A stretch of 64,000 nucleotides of DNA from Paracoccus tegillarcae (GCF_002847305.1 NZ_CP025408.1:3493001-3557000); one strand, 5' to 3'. Counted from the stretch's first letter, positions 11,063 through 21,238 are shown. Program-made: numbers and translations. The notes: generated by a model from the letters alone, not told the origin.

Positions 11063-12301
11063 ATGACCTATCACGCCAAATCCGACTTCATGCGCATTAT
11101 GATCGAGCGCGGCTTTCTAGCCGATTGCACCGATTATCAGGCGCTGGACGATGCCCTCAGCGAAGGGCCGGTGACGGCGTATATCGGCTATGACGCGACG
11201 GCCGCGTCGCTGCATGTGGGGCATTTGCTGAATGTGATGATGCTGCGCTGGTTCCAGAAAACCGGCAACCGTCCGATCACGCTGATGGGTGGCGGCACCA
11301 CAAAGGTTGGCGATCCCAGCTTTCGCGCCGATGAACGCCCCTTGCTGGGGCCGGAGCAGATTCAGGCCAATATCGACGGGATGCAGCAGGTTTTTGCGCG
11401 TTACCTCGACTACGGCGATGATGGCGCCTTGATGCTGAACAATGCCGAATGGCTGGACGGTCTGAACTATCTGGACTTTCTGCGCGACATTGGCCGCCAT
11501 TTCAGCGTCAACCGGATGCTGGCTTTTGAATCGGTGAAATCCCGGCTGGACCGCGAACAATCGCTGTCCTTCCTGGAATTCAACTACATGATTCTGCAGG
11601 CCTATGACTTCCTTGAGCTGTACCGCCGCTACGATTGCCGCCTGCAAATGGGCGGTTCCGATCAGTGGGGCAATATCATCAACGGGATCGACCTGACCCG
11701 CCGTGTGCTGGATCGTGAGATCTGGGGCCTGACCAGCCCGCTGCTGACCACCAGCGACGGGCGCAAGATGGGCAAGTCGCAGGGCGGTGCGGTCTGGCTG
11801 AATGGCGAGATGCTGTCGCCCTATGAATTCTGGCAGTTCTGGCGAAACACCACCGACGCTGATGTGGGCCGGTTCCTCAAGCTCTATACCGAATTGCCGG
11901 TCGAGGAATGCGACCGAATGGGCGCTTTGCAAGGCTCTGAGATCAACGAGGCCAAGGTTCGTTTGGCCAATGAGATCACGACGCTGCTGCATGGTGCAGA
12001 GGCGGCGGCCAGCGCCGAGGCGACCGCGCGCGAGGTCTTTGAACAGGGCGGCGCGGGCGGCGATCTGGAGATTGTGACCATTGCGGGCGATGCCCTGCCC
12101 GTGTCGGTAGCGCAGCTGCTGACGCAGACCGGCATCACCGGTTCGGGCAAAGAGGCCAAGCGCCTGATCGCCGAGGGCGGCTTGCGGCTGAACAATGACG
12201 CCGTGACCGATCCGCAGACCATGGTCGATGCGGCCTCGATCGGTGACGGATTGAAGGTTTCAGTCGGCAAGAAAAAGCATCGGATGGTGCAGATCGGCTG
12301 A
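11063..12301 (+). CDS. tyrS: Tyrosyl-tRNA synthetase
   Basis: Class I synthetase charging tRNA-Tyr, 412 residues. The HIGH-type motif is HVGH (51-54) and the KMSKS-type motif is KMGKS (235-239). The tyrosine site lies in [11 protein letters not shown]-terminal S4 RNA-binding domain begins around [19 protein letters not shown]. The ATG at 11063 follows AAAGGA at suitable spacing and gives the family N-terminus [10 protein letters not shown] palindromic stretch, GCGACGC...GCGTCGC, at 12326-12353 lies downstream but has no T-run. Confidence 0.97.
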   Translation: MTYHAKSDFMRIMIERGFLADCTDYQALDDALSEGPVTAYIGYDATAASLHVGHLLNVMMLRWFQKTGNRPITLMGGGTTKVGDPSFRADERPLLGPEQIQANIDGMQQVFARYLDYGDDGALMLNNAEWLDGLNYLDFLRDIGRHFSVNRMLAFESVKSRLDREQSLSFLEFNYMILQAYDFLELYRRYDCRLQMGGSDQWGNIINGIDLTRRVLDREIWGLTSPLLTTSDGRKMGKSQGGAVWLNGEMLSPYEFWQFWRNTTDADVGRFLKLYTELPVEECDRMGALQGSEINEAKVRLANEITTLLHGAEAAASAEATAREVFEQGGAGGDLEIVTIAGDALPVSVAQLLTQTGITGSGKEAKRLIAEGGLRLNNDAVTDPQTMVDAASIGDGLKVSVGKKKHRMVQIG

Positions 12302-12429
12302 CGGATCGCTCACACAAGCATGATGGCGACGCGGCGTTTCGACGCTGCGTCGCAGCATTGCGGATTGCCGGATCAGGCCCTATCTCACCGGTCATGGGCA
12401 TGAAAAGCCCGATTTACCGGAGAGATATC

Positions 12430-12624
12430 ATGGCGAATACATTGAAATCGCCTCAGAAAACAGAATTCACGGCCCCCTCGGCGGATGAGGCTGTCGACCA
12501 GATGTTTGGTTATTACAGCCCGGATGGGCAAAAGGGCCCGCGCGCCGCAAACACCAATCGCGCGCAGGTCATAAGCGAGTTGGACGCAGCAGGCGCAATC
12601 CTGGCGGCCAAGCGCTTTGGTTAA
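12430..12624 (+). CDS. Small hypothetical protein, 64 aa
   Basis: The frame starts at ATG 12430, preceded by GGAGAG seven bases upstream, and is followed by a clear terminator; both support a real gene. The product MANTLKSPQKTEFTAPSADEAV ends in RAQVISELDAAGAILAAKRFG. It has no membrane segment and no motif that I recognise. The sequence SADEAVDQMFGYYSPD suggests a short soluble helical protein. Upstream in-frame ATGs (12358, 12400) lack a ribosome binding site. Confidence 0.65.
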   Translation: MANTLKSPQKTEFTAPSADEAVDQMFGYYSPDGQKGPRAANTNRAQVISELDAAGAILAAKRFG

Positions 12625-12654
12625 GTGACCGAAACACATCCATTTAAATCTGCT

Positions 12655-12678
12655 GGGGGCCATATCGGCCCCCTTTTT
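12655..12678 (+). terminator. Rho-independent terminator after the 64-aa gene
   Basis: The 7-bp stem gggggcc (12655-12661) pairs with ggccccc (12667-12673) around atatc and is followed by TTTTT. Confidence 0.92.
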
Positions 12679-12767
12679 GTTGCGATCCCGCACTGATTGG
12701 GGCGGTGTTGAGCAGCAGGCGCATATCGCCACTGTCCCGGCAGCGCGACTCGTGCTTAGGTTCTTGA

Positions 12768-13607
12768 ATGGATGTTCAATCGCCGCCCGATGCCCCTCGC
12801 CGCCGCGCCGCGCCCGCGGTGATCTGCTATGATCCGGCAACCCTGCCTGATCCGGGCCTGACGACGCTGCGTTCAGCGCGGGCGACAGCCGACATGACCT
12901 GTCAGATCACCGTGCCACCGCGCGAAGGCCGCTGTTTCGACGTCCCCGCCGGCCATTTCTTTCGCATCAGCACGATCGAGGGCTCGCAGGTCGGCGATCT
13001 GAACCTGTGGAGCGCCGCTAACCCGTCCGAGCGGTTCTATTCGGGCAAAAGCCGCGCGCTGCACGGCACCCATCTTTCAATCGGTGACCGTCTCTGGTCC
13101 AGCTTTCCGCATTTGCGCCCCCTGGCGACGATCACCGAAGACACGCTGGCCTGGTACGGGATCGACGCCGATGGCGGCGGGGTGCACGATGTCATCGGCA
13201 CGCGCTGTGATCCCTATACCCACCATCTGCTCAGCGGCGAGGATTATCATCATTGCTGCCATTCCAACCTGACGCGCGCGCTGATGGCCCATCTTGATCT
13301 GACCCGCGAAGCCGCCGAGCCGCTGGTCCATGACGTCCTGAACGTCTTCATGTGCACCGGTTTTACCCGCGATACCGGACAGTATTTCATGAAGGCCAGC
13401 CCCGCCCGTCCCGGTGACTACATCGAATTCCATGCCGAAACCGATCTGATCGGCGGACTGTCGGCTTGCCCGGGCGGCGATTGCGGCGCGCAGCATTCCT
13501 CGGATCAGGCGCGCTGCTATCCGTTGCTGGTCGAAATATTTGCCCCCCGCATCCAGCCGGCAGATCGCCCCCAACCCACGCGGAATGGTTATGGCTGGCC
13601 CGCCTGA
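12768..13607 (+). CDS. DUF1989 (urea carboxylase-associated family) protein
   Basis: A 279-residue soluble protein. Family motifs are present: the core RISTIEGSQVGDLNLW, the central GTRCDPYTHHLLSGEDYHHCCHSN, and the C-terminal SACPGGDCGAQHSSD, whose Cys and His residues suggest a metal site. Members often sit beside urea carboxylase or riboswitch-linked guanidine/urea genes; none are here. The gene stands alone between a terminator and trkH, with 70 bases to the trkH start, so the two may be cotranscribed. The precise reaction is unknown. Confidence 0.85.
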   Translation: MDVQSPPDAPRRRAAPAVICYDPATLPDPGLTTLRSARATADMTCQITVPPREGRCFDVPAGHFFRISTIEGSQVGDLNLWSAANPSERFYSGKSRALHGTHLSIGDRLWSSFPHLRPLATITEDTLAWYGIDADGGGVHDVIGTRCDPYTHHLLSGEDYHHCCHSNLTRALMAHLDLTREAAEPLVHDVLNVFMCTGFTRDTGQYFMKASPARPGDYIEFHAETDLIGGLSACPGGDCGAQHSSDQARCYPLLVEIFAPRIQPADRPQPTRNGYGWPA

Positions 13608-13677
13608 GCGCCGCGATGCGACAGGCCGCGGGTCACGGCGGCTTGACGGCACCCGTGCCGCGCGGCAATCAGGGCCG

Positions 13678-15129
13678 ATGATCGACTTTCGCCCCGTCGT
13701 CCAGACCATCGGCAAAATCGTCGTCGTGCTGGGTGTGGGCATGGCGCTGCCTATGCTGGTCGATCTTTGGTATGGTGACCCGCATTGGCAGGTCTTTCTG
13801 CAGATCAGCGTCCTGACGATCCTCGCCGGGGTGATGTCCGTGGTCACGACCAGGGGTGCCGCCGATACGCTGACGATCCAGCAGGCATTTTTGCTGACTT
13901 CGGGGCTATGGGCTGTGCTGCCGATCTTTGGGGCCCTGCCCTTCATCTTTGGCGCGCCCAATGCCAGTTTTACCGATGCCTATTTCGAGGCAATGTCGGG
14001 CGTCAGCACAACCGGCACCACTGCTTTTCCCGACCTCGACAGCCTGCCGCGCGGCACGCATCTGTGGCGCGGCATCCTGCAATGGTCAGGCGGGCTGGGC
14101 ATCGTGGTCGTCGCCATGGTATTCCTGCCGGTTATGAAAGTCGGCGGGATGCAGTTCTTCAGATCCGAAGGCTTTGACACGCTTGGCAAGATCCTGCCTC
14201 GCGCGGGCGAGATCGCGGCCGAGATGACCCGCATCTATTTCTTCCTGACCGGCGCCTGCATCATCACCTACATTCTGCTGGGCATGACCGGCTTTGATGC
14301 GGTGATGCACGCACTGACCACGATTTCGACCGGCGGTTTTTCCAATTACGACGCCAGTTTCGGCACCTATCTGGGTGGGCCGGAATGGGCGGCATCCCTG
14401 TTCATGGTGCTGGCTTCGATCCCCTTCATCCGCATGGTGCAGGCACTTCGGGGCAATATGTCGCCTTTGTGGCATGACGTGCAGATCCGCGCCTATCTGC
14501 GCTGGATCGCCTATAGCTGCGGCGCGATCATCATCTATCGTCTGCTCTACATGCATCAGGACATGCACCCGCTGGAGGTGGTTCGCGAAACCATCTTCAA
14601 CACCATCTCGACCTTTTCCGGCACCGGTTATGCCTCGACCGATATGCTGGCCTGGGGGCATCTGCCGTTCTCGCTGCTGATCGTGGTCGGCCTGATCGGG
14701 GGCTGCACCGGATCGACGGGCTGTTCGGTCAAGGTTTTTCGCTATCTGGTGCTGTTTCAGACCGTCAAGGCACAGATCAGGCGCATGCACAGCCCGCACC
14801 GCGTCTATCCTCTGCGGCTCGAGGGGAGGTCGCTGGATGAGGACGTCGTCAATTCGGTGATGGCGTTCTTTACGCTTTTCATGCTCAGCTTTGGCTTGCT
14901 GATCGTTGGCCTTGCCCTGACCGGGCTGCACACCAAGACCGCGCTGACCGCCGCCTGGACCGCCATCGCCAATGTCGGGCCCGCATGGGGGCCAGAGATC
15001 ACGGCCAACGGCTCTATCGCGGAGTTTCCCACCACGGCGAAATGGCTGATGATTCTGGGCATGTATGTCGGCCGCCTGGAACTGATCGCCGTTCTGGTAC
15101 TGTTTCTGCCGCGTTTCTGGCGCAACTGA
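13678..15129 (+). CDS. trkH: TrkH-family potassium uptake membrane subunit
   Basis: K+ channel-like subunit of the Trk uptake system, 483 residues with about ten membrane segments. Pore-loop filter-like motifs are visible as MSGVSTTGTTAFP, TTISTGGFSNYD, STFSGTGYAST and ANVGPAWGPEI, one per repeated M1-P-M2 unit. The ATG at 13678 gives MIDFRPVVQTIGKIV, as expected for the family; the Shine-Dalgarno (AGGG) is weak and close. trkA is not in the window. Confidence 0.93.
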   Translation: MIDFRPVVQTIGKIVVVLGVGMALPMLVDLWYGDPHWQVFLQISVLTILAGVMSVVTTRGAADTLTIQQAFLLTSGLWAVLPIFGALPFIFGAPNASFTDAYFEAMSGVSTTGTTAFPDLDSLPRGTHLWRGILQWSGGLGIVVVAMVFLPVMKVGGMQFFRSEGFDTLGKILPRAGEIAAEMTRIYFFLTGACIITYILLGMTGFDAVMHALTTISTGGFSNYDASFGTYLGGPEWAASLFMVLASIPFIRMVQALRGNMSPLWHDVQIRAYLRWIAYSCGAIIIYRLLYMHQDMHPLEVVRETIFNTISTFSGTGYASTDMLAWGHLPFSLLIVVGLIGGCTGSTGCSVKVFRYLVLFQTVKAQIRRMHSPHRVYPLRLEGRSLDEDVVNSVMAFFTLFMLSFGLLIVGLALTGLHTKTALTAAWTAIANVGPAWGPEITANGSIAEFPTTAKWLMILGMYVGRLELIAVLVLFLPRFWRN

Positions 15130-15134
15130 GGCGT

Positions 15135-16697
15135 TCAGAACAACGACTTCTGTTCCGGTTTGGGCTTGGCCGTGCCTTTCCTGGGCGGCACATCTGGCCG
15201 CGCGGCCATGCGGCCATCACCAAATTCGACCTCAAATCGTGCGGTTTGCGTCGCTGCCTCGGCCGAGGTGATCAGCCCGTTCGGCCCATGCACGACCGCA
15301 AAACCACGCCGCAGCGTTTCGGTATAGCCTAGCGTCTGCCGTGTCCGGTCAAGCCGCGACAGCGCGTCGCGGCGCACGGCAACGGCGCGCGCGGGCGCCG
15401 CGTCAAGACGGCGGCCAAGATCGCTGAGCCGCTCGGTCTGGGTGACGATGGCGCGACGTGTGACGGCAGTAACCCGGGCCAGCGAGGCATCCAGACGCTC
15501 TTTCATCTGCTGCACGCGATCTTGGCGGCGATCGCGCTGACGGGTTGCGGCATTGTCCAGACGCACAGCCAGCCGGTCCAGATCATGCCGCCGCGCCGCG
15601 GTAAACGCGCGCAAGGTGGCGGCAGGCATGGGCCGCGATTGCAACTGCTGGCGACGCGAACGGACAAGGCCGCGCAACGCAGGCTCCAACCGGGTTGCCC
15701 ACAGGTCCAGACGTTGACGCGCGGGTTCCGTCAGCGCCGAGGGTCGCCCAAGCGCGCGGCCCAGATCATGCAGCCGCTGGCGTGGACGGTCGATGCGCAG
15801 AGTGCTGGCCCGGGTCATCCGCACACCGGATTCGGCCAGCCGCGCCGCCAGTTCAGCCCGCACTGGCACCGCAATTTCAGCCGCAGCCGTCGGCGTCGGC
15901 GCACGCCTGTCCGACGCGAAATCGATCAGGGTCGTATCCGTTTCATGACCAACCGCTGAAATCAGCGGGATCCGGCTTTCGGCCGCCGCGCGGACGACGA
16001 TTTCTTCGTTAAAGCCCCACAGATCTTCCAGACTGCCCCCACCGCGCGCAACGATCAGCAGATCAGGGCGCGGCACCGGGCCAGCATCAGGCAACGCGTT
16101 AAATCCCCGGATCGCAGCGGCGACCTGAGGCGCGCTGGCCTCGCCCTGAACAGCGACGGGCCAGATCAGCACATGGGTCGGAAAACGGTCGCGCAGCCTG
16201 TGCAATATGTCGCGAATCACCGCACCCGACGGCGAAGTCACAACCCCGATCAGGCGCGGCAGAAACGGCAGTGGGCGCTTGCGGTCCTGGTCGAACAGAC
16301 CCTCCTCCGCCAGCGCCTTGCGACGTTTCTCCAGCATCGCCATCAACGCGCCCGCGCCCGCAGGCTCGATATTGTCGACGATCATCTGGTATTTGGACTG
16401 TCCCGGAAAAGTCGTCAGGCGTCCTGTCGCAATGACCTCCATCCCCTCTTCGGGCCGATGGGTCAGCCGGGCGGCCTGCCCTTTCCAACTGACCGCGGCC
16501 AGTACCGAGCGATCATCCTTGAGGTCGAAATAGAGATGCCCGGATGAGGGGCGCGACACACGGCCAATTTCGCCGCGCACGCGAACGCGGCCGAACTGAT
16601 CCTCGATGCTGCGTTTTACCGCACCCGAGATTTCCGAAACCGTGAATTCATGAGCGTTGTTGCCCGGCGCCTCGTCCTCGAACAGATCATCCGCCAT
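15135..16697 (-). CDS. xseA: Exodeoxyribonuclease VII large subunit
   Basis: Large subunit of the single-strand DNA exonuclease, 520 residues. The N-terminal OB-fold (VRVRGEIGRVSRPSSGHLYFDLKD, about 35-110) is followed by the catalytic domain with GGGSLEDLWGFNEE and SAVGHETDTTLIDFASDRRAPTPTAAAE. A long Arg-rich coiled coil and a short C-terminal domain follow. Its start codon overlaps the stop of the upstream 226-aa gene (TGATG), so translation is coupled. It converges on trkH with only 5 bases between stops. xseB is not in the window. Confidence 0.95.
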   Translation of the reverse strand: MADDLFEDEAPGNNAHEFTVSEISGAVKRSIEDQFGRVRVRGEIGRVSRPSSGHLYFDLKDDRSVLAAVSWKGQAARLTHRPEEGMEVIATGRLTTFPGQSKYQMIVDNIEPAGAGALMAMLEKRRKALAEEGLFDQDRKRPLPFLPRLIGVVTSPSGAVIRDILHRLRDRFPTHVLIWPVAVQGEASAPQVAAAIRGFNALPDAGPVPRPDLLIVARGGGSLEDLWGFNEEIVVRAAAESRIPLISAVGHETDTTLIDFASDRRAPTPTAAAEIAVPVRAELAARLAESGVRMTRASTLRIDRPRQRLHDLGRALGRPSALTEPARQRLDLWATRLEPALRGLVRSRRQQLQSRPMPAATLRAFTAARRHDLDRLAVRLDNAATRQRDRRQDRVQQMKERLDASLARVTAVTRRAIVTQTERLSDLGRRLDAAPARAVAVRRDALSRLDRTRQTLGYTETLRRGFAVVHGPNGLITSAEAATQTARFEVEFGDGRMAARPDVPPRKGTAKPKPEQKSLF

Positions 16698-17377
16698 CAG
16701 TCACCCCCTCCGCCACAACCACCACCGTCGCCGCCATCACCGTCCCAGTATGAGCCTAATCCGTCACTCGCCAATGCGCCGCAGCCGATGTAGGCGACGA
16801 CGTGCTCATCGCCGCCTTTGCGCCTGAGAACGAACGAACCGATCAAATAGTTCAGCAATATATATAACGCGATACCGACCAACGCGCCGACCAGCGCAGA
16901 GGTACCATTGGCGCCCAACATCCGCCAAAGGGCCACGGCAACCACAAGAATGGCCAGCCCCAACACCGTCCGCAGACGCCCAATGCCCGGGCGCGGCCAA
17001 AAGCGGCGCGGTGCCTGATGGCCGAACCTCTCTTGATACAGATCCAGCGTCGCACGGTAAGCCGGATCGCGATCAGGCGACGGGCGGCCCGGAAGATGAC
17101 GCAATTCGCGCCCTACGGCGTTCTCGCAGAATGCCTGCCATTCCGCCGCCTTCTGCAGATGCAGATGCCACACGTCGTCGACCGCGCGCGAGGGGGCGAT
17201 CACCTGCCCTGCAACAGCAACCAGAAAGATGAACCGGCGATACTCGAGGGTCAGTTCGGTCGCCGCCTGGGTCGAGCAGTTGAAATGCGCAACCAGGAAC
17301 AACTCGGCATCCTGTCCGAGTTTGCCCAGCTTGACCGGTTGGTTCTGGATCCGCTGCCACAAATCGCGATCGCGCAT
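16697..17377 (-). CDS. Glycine-rich-domain membrane protein (TIGR04222-like)
   Basis: A 226-residue protein read from ATG 17377 (GAGG just upstream). The N-terminal soluble domain carries APSRAVDDVWHLHLQ, the VDxxWHLH motif seen in glycine-rich-domain-containing proteins. Two TM segments follow (about 145-165, LGLAILVVAVALWRML; and 172-192, LVGALVGIALYILLNYLIG). The tail GDGGDGGGCGGGGD is a Gly-rich run with one Cys, typical of TIGR04222-type proteins. Role unknown; a membrane anchor with a Cys-containing tail suggests processing or lipid/metal attachment (inference). It is translationally coupled to xseA and divergent from purD. Confidence 0.75.
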   Translation of the reverse strand: MRDRDLWQRIQNQPVKLGKLGQDAELFLVAHFNCSTQAATELTLEYRRFIFLVAVAGQVIAPSRAVDDVWHLHLQKAAEWQAFCENAVGRELRHLPGRPSPDRDPAYRATLDLYQERFGHQAPRRFWPRPGIGRLRTVLGLAILVVAVALWRMLGANGTSALVGALVGIALYILLNYLIGSFVLRRKGGDEHVVAYIGCGALASDGLGSYWDGDGGDGGGCGGGGD

Positions 17378-17455
17378 CGGTGGCCTCTTTGCTTGTCGAT
17401 TCCTTCGCCGGACCCTAGAAGGCTGGGCAAAGAGGGGCAAGCGAAAGGGCGGCGG

Positions 17456-18721
17456 GTGAATATTCTGATCCTTGGCGGCGGCGGGCGTGAACACGCATTG
17501 GCCTGGGCGGTACGGCAGAACCCGAAATGTGATCGGCTGATCGTCGCGCCGGGCAACGCGGGCATGACAGGGATCGCTGAATGCGCCGAAATCAATCCGA
17601 ACTCTCGGGCAGAGGTTCTTGAACTTGCACAGGAAAACGCGGTCGATCTGGTGATCGTCGGCCCCGAGGCCCCGCTGGCCGCCGGTGTTTCGGATGCGCT
17701 GCGCGACGCTGGCTTTCTGGTCTTTGGTCCCTCGCAAGCGGCCGCGCAACTTGAGGCCAGCAAGACATTCACAAAGGAAATCTGCGATGCCTGCGCTGCG
17801 CCGACAGCGGCATGGGCGCGCTTTACCGAGGCTGGGCCCGCACGCGACTACATTAACGCGCAGGGCGCGCCGATCGTCGTCAAGGCAGATGGTCTGGCCG
17901 CCGGCAAGGGCGTTACTGTGGCCGAAACCGTGCAGCAGGCCCATCACGCCATAGACCTGATTTTCAAGGGCGAATTCGGCGACACCTCGGTCGTTATCGA
18001 AGAGTTCATGGCCGGAGAAGAGGCCAGCTTTTTCGTGCTGGTCGATGGCAACGCGTGCCTGCCCATCGGCACGGCGCAGGATCACAAGCGCGTCGGCGAG
18101 GGCGATACAGGGCCGAATACCGGCGGTATGGGTGCCTATAGCCCGGCCCCGGTGATGGGCGAGGCGATCCAGCAACAGGTCATGGACCGGATCATACGCC
18201 CGACCATGGCCGAGATGGCGCAGCGAGGCACCCCGTTCCAGGGCGTCCTGTTTGCCGGCCTGATGATCGAGGACGGCCAGGCGCGGCTGGTTGAATATAA
18301 CGTCCGTTTTGGCGACCCCGAATGTCAGGCGCTGATGATGCGGCTTGGGGCGCAAGCCTTGGATCTGATCCATGCCTGCGCCGAAGGCCGGCTGACAGAG
18401 ATGTCGGTCAACTGGGCGGACGATCACGCGCTAAGCGTTGTTCTGGCAGCTGATGGCTATCCAGGAGATTACCAGAAAGGCAGCCAGATCAAAGGATTGG
18501 GAGGCCTTCCTGAAAACAGCTTTCAGATGGTTTTTCATGCGGGAACCGGCGAAAAGGACGGTCATATCCTTGCCACTGGTGGGCGCGTCCTGGCGGCCAC
18601 AGGGCGTGGCGAGACACTGGCCGAGGCGCATCAGCGCGCCTATGAGCTTGTCGACGCAATTGACTGGCCTCAAGGGTTCTGTCGGCGCGATATCGGCTGG
18701 CGGGCGTTGAACCAAGGCTAG
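17456..18721 (+). CDS. purD: Phosphoribosylamine-glycine ligase (GAR synthetase)
   Basis: Second step of purine synthesis. The 421-residue ATP-grasp enzyme starts at GTG 17456 (VNILILGGGGREHALAW), with AAAGGG seven bases upstream. Conserved blocks include GPEAPLAAGVSDALRD, PIVVKADGLAAGKGVTV, EEFMAGEEASFF and QDHKRVGEGDTGPNTGGMGAYSPAP. The length is exactly that of the family. It is divergent from the glycine-rich membrane protein gene with a 78-base shared promoter region. Confidence 0.96.
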   Translation: MNILILGGGGREHALAWAVRQNPKCDRLIVAPGNAGMTGIAECAEINPNSRAEVLELAQENAVDLVIVGPEAPLAAGVSDALRDAGFLVFGPSQAAAQLEASKTFTKEICDACAAPTAAWARFTEAGPARDYINAQGAPIVVKADGLAAGKGVTVAETVQQAHHAIDLIFKGEFGDTSVVIEEFMAGEEASFFVLVDGNACLPIGTAQDHKRVGEGDTGPNTGGMGAYSPAPVMGEAIQQQVMDRIIRPTMAEMAQRGTPFQGVLFAGLMIEDGQARLVEYNVRFGDPECQALMMRLGAQALDLIHACAEGRLTEMSVNWADDHALSVVLAADGYPGDYQKGSQIKGLGGLPENSFQMVFHAGTGEKDGHILATGGRVLAATGRGETLAEAHQRAYELVDAIDWPQGFCRRDIGWRALNQG

Positions 18722-18906
18722 AGACGGCGTCGTTTTCGAGGCAAGGGACCGTTGTTTACCCGCTGTTCGGGGTGTGCTGCTGCGTCGTGGAACGTCCGTC
18801 GGCACACAGCGTCACTCTTGACAGTTTGACCGCAGATCGCGATCTTTCATTCATGCTGCAGTGCAGAAATTCTGTGCCGCGACAGTGATGAAAGGAAGCC
18901 GGTGTC

Positions 18907-19449
18907 ATGCCGCGCCAACACGATATCCCCGATCCAGCGGATGCGCCCCGCGGACTGGATCTGCTGACCCCACTGGCCGATCAGGTCGATATTCGCGGCC
19001 TAAACCGGCGCGATGCCCCTTTGCTGACCAAACATCTGCAGCGGCTTCCACCCGAGGCTCGTCACGCGCGCTTTCATGCCGGGGTGAACGATGACGCGAT
19101 CGAGACTTATGTCAGCCGGATCGGCTGGCAAGATACCTATGTCTTTGGCGCCGTCATAGACGGCCAATTGCGCGCCGTCGCCGAACTTGTGCCCGAACCG
19201 GGCAGTGAGGTGGCCGAAATCGCTGTTTCGGTCGAACCGCAGCAACAGCATAGCGGGCTGGGCCGGCTGCTGGTGCTGGCGGCCATGTTGGCGGCGCGGC
19301 ACCTTGGATTAACGCAGTTGCGCCTGACCTATCAGTCAGGAAATGCGGCGATGCGGGGGCTGGTTCAGGACCTGGGCGGCGAGACGGTCACAAATGGCCA
19401 GCAGGCCGAAGCGACCCTGCCGGTGCCGCCTGCTGTGGGCGACGTCTAG
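18907..19449 (+). CDS. GNAT-family N-acetyltransferase
   Basis: A 180-residue acetyltransferase; AAAGGA precedes the start. The acetyl-CoA binding block is VSVEPQQQHSGLGRLLVLAAMLAAR (motif A, with Q-x-x-G-x-G/L degenerated to HSGLGRLL). The opening VDIRGLNRRDAPLLTKHLQRLPPEARHARFH resembles the acetyltransferase domain attached to acyl-CoA synthetases such as Pat/AcuA-type proteins. The substrate is unknown. It converges on the lipase gene with a 4-base stop overlap. Confidence 0.8.
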   Translation: MPRQHDIPDPADAPRGLDLLTPLADQVDIRGLNRRDAPLLTKHLQRLPPEARHARFHAGVNDDAIETYVSRIGWQDTYVFGAVIDGQLRAVAELVPEPGSEVAEIAVSVEPQQQHSGLGRLLVLAAMLAARHLGLTQLRLTYQSGNAAMRGLVQDLGGETVTNGQQAEATLPVPPAVGDV

Positions 19450-20135
19450 CGGGCGAATGTCCCGCTGCGCAAAAAGGCAATGACCTGCGCGATGACGGAC
19501 GGGTTGTTCATCATGAAGGTATGCGTGACGGGCAATCGCAGATGATCGGCCTCACCGGCAACATGGCTGGCCGCGACGCCGACCTTGCCGTCATCCGGGC
19601 CGGGTATCAACGCTGAGCTAAGCGGATTTGCCGTTGCATCGCCCGCAATCACGCCAAGCGGAAACGTCACGGGACCAAGCGCCAGCGGAACGGAATCCGC
19701 GGTGGTCCCCATTTCCAGACCAGCGGGACCGTTCAATGCATCGTAGAATGGCAGAGCGCGCAGCCTGTCGACCAATGGCGAGCCCTGGTTGGGCGATGCC
19801 AGCATGACCACGCGGCCCAGATTGGCGGGTGCATGATCGGCCAACCAGATGCGGGCCAGGATGCCGCCCATGGAATGCGTGACGATGTGCACCGGCTGAT
19901 CGGCCGGGCATTGATCCAGCCCCTGCCCCACATGTTTGGCCAGATCGCGGATCGGCGCCGAGGTCGATGGATAGGCCTGGTTCACCACATGATAGCCCTG
20001 TTGCGACAAGGCCTTTTCCAGCACGATCAATGAGTTGGGCCCGCGCGCCAACCCATGCAGCAGCAGAACGCAATCCGCCCTGGCGGGCCCAAGCGTCACA
20101 ACCAGAAACAGCACCGCCAGGGCAAACCTGCGCAT
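19446..20135 (-). CDS. Exported alpha/beta-hydrolase (lipase/PGAP1-like)
   Basis: A 229-residue protein with signal peptide MRRFALAVLFLVVTLGPARA. It has the oxyanion-hole motif LLLHGLARG (about 24-32) and the nucleophile elbow HSMGG with Ser88. The downstream LGRVVMLASPNQGSPLVDRL and the late His in PVTHTFMMNNPSV complete a lipase-like fold. The start lies 2 bases after the prs stop (TGACATG), so it is likely coexpressed with prs although unrelated by pathway. Predicted periplasmic esterase; substrate unknown. Confidence 0.85.
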   Translation of the reverse strand: MRRFALAVLFLVVTLGPARADCVLLLHGLARGPNSLIVLEKALSQQGYHVVNQAYPSTSAPIRDLAKHVGQGLDQCPADQPVHIVTHSMGGILARIWLADHAPANLGRVVMLASPNQGSPLVDRLRALPFYDALNGPAGLEMGTTADSVPLALGPVTFPLGVIAGDATANPLSSALIPGPDDGKVGVAASHVAGEADHLRLPVTHTFMMNNPSVIAQVIAFLRSGTFAR

Positions 20136-20136
20136 G

Positions 20137-21156
20137 TCAGCTGTCGGAATAGAGGCCCTCGTAGATCGGGCCGAGGGTGTCGGTCTCGAACAGGGAACTG
20201 ACCGAAGTACCATTCCAGATGTTCAGAATGGCCTGAGCAAAGATCGGTGCGGTTGGCACGATCCGGATATTCGGCGCTTTCTTCACCGCCTCGGTGGGCT
20301 GGATGGAATCGGTGATCACCAGCGATTTCATCACCGATTTGGTAATCCGCTCGACAGCCGGGCCGGACAGAACGCCGTGGCTGATATAGGCATGGACCTC
20401 GGTCGCGCCCTGATCGGTCAGGACCTGGGCTGCCTTGCAGAGCGTGCCGGCGGTATCGCACATGTCGTCCACGATGATGCAGGACTTGCCCGACACGTCG
20501 CCGATGACAGTCATCTCGGCCACCTCGCCCGCCTTTTCGCGACGCTTGTCCACGATCGACAGCGGTGCGCCGATACGCTGCGCCAGTTCGCGCGCGCGGG
20601 CCACCCCGCCGACATCGGGCGATACCACCATCAGATTGTCCATCTGCCCCTTGAAGTGATGCTTGATATCCAGCGCAAAGACCGGCGCGGCATAGAGGTT
20701 ATCCACCGGAATATCGAAAAAGCCCTGGATCTGGGCGGCGTGCAGATCAAGCGTCAGAACGCGGTCGATGCCTGCCTCTGTCAACAGGTTGGCGACCAGT
20801 TTCGCAGAAATGGGCGTGCGCGCCTTGGCGCGGCGATCCTGACGGGCATAGCCGAAATAGGGGATCAAGGCGGTGATGCGGCTGGCCGATGACCGGCGCA
20901 GCGCGTCGGACATGATCAGCAGTTCCATCAGGTTGTCATTGGCCGGGTTGGAGGTTGGCTGAATGATATACATGTCCTCGCCGCGAACGTTCTCAAAGAC
21001 CTCGACAAAGATTTCCTGATCGTTGAACCGCTCCACGCGGGCGTCGCAAAGTCCCACATTCATGCCGCGATGCATCGACATCCGCCGGGCGATGGCGCTG
21101 GCCAAGGGTTTGTTGGCATTGCCAGAGATCAGCTTGGGTTCGGTCATGGCGGGCAT
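20137..21156 (-). CDS. prs: Ribose-phosphate pyrophosphokinase
   Basis: Makes PRPP from ribose-5-phosphate and ATP for nucleotide, His and Trp synthesis. The 339 residues hold the family motifs [61 protein letters not shown] and the PRPP-binding loop [14 protein letters not shown]. The start is ATG 21156 ([12 protein letters not shown]), with AAAGG upstream, or ATG 21147. It is followed immediately by the exported hydrolase. Confidence 0.96.
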   Translation of the reverse strand: MPAMTEPKLISGNANKPLASAIARRMSMHRGMNVGLCDARVERFNDQEIFVEVFENVRGEDMYIIQPTSNPANDNLMELLIMSDALRRSSASRITALIPYFGYARQDRRAKARTPISAKLVANLLTEAGIDRVLTLDLHAAQIQGFFDIPVDNLYAAPVFALDIKHHFKGQMDNLMVVSPDVGGVARARELAQRIGAPLSIVDKRREKAGEVAEMTVIGDVSGKSCIIVDDMCDTAGTLCKAAQVLTDQGATEVHAYISHGVLSGPAVERITKSVMKSLVITDSIQPTEAVKKAPNIRIVPTAPIFAQAILNIWNGTSVSSLFETDTLGPIYEGLYSDS

Positions 21157-21238
21157 GGATCATAGCCTTTTCGGGATTCGCGCGATTGCGATGGCCTTAG
21201 CACCCGGTTAGCCTGCCCGCAAACCTTACGGAGAGATC

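Noticed and set aside
12326..12353. Palindrome after tyrS as a terminator
   Set aside because: It is a strong hairpin but has no T-run; left unassigned.
17378..18427. Upstream extension of the glycine-rich protein over purD
   Set aside because: It is antisense to a fully conserved purD; the true start at 17377 has a ribosome binding site.
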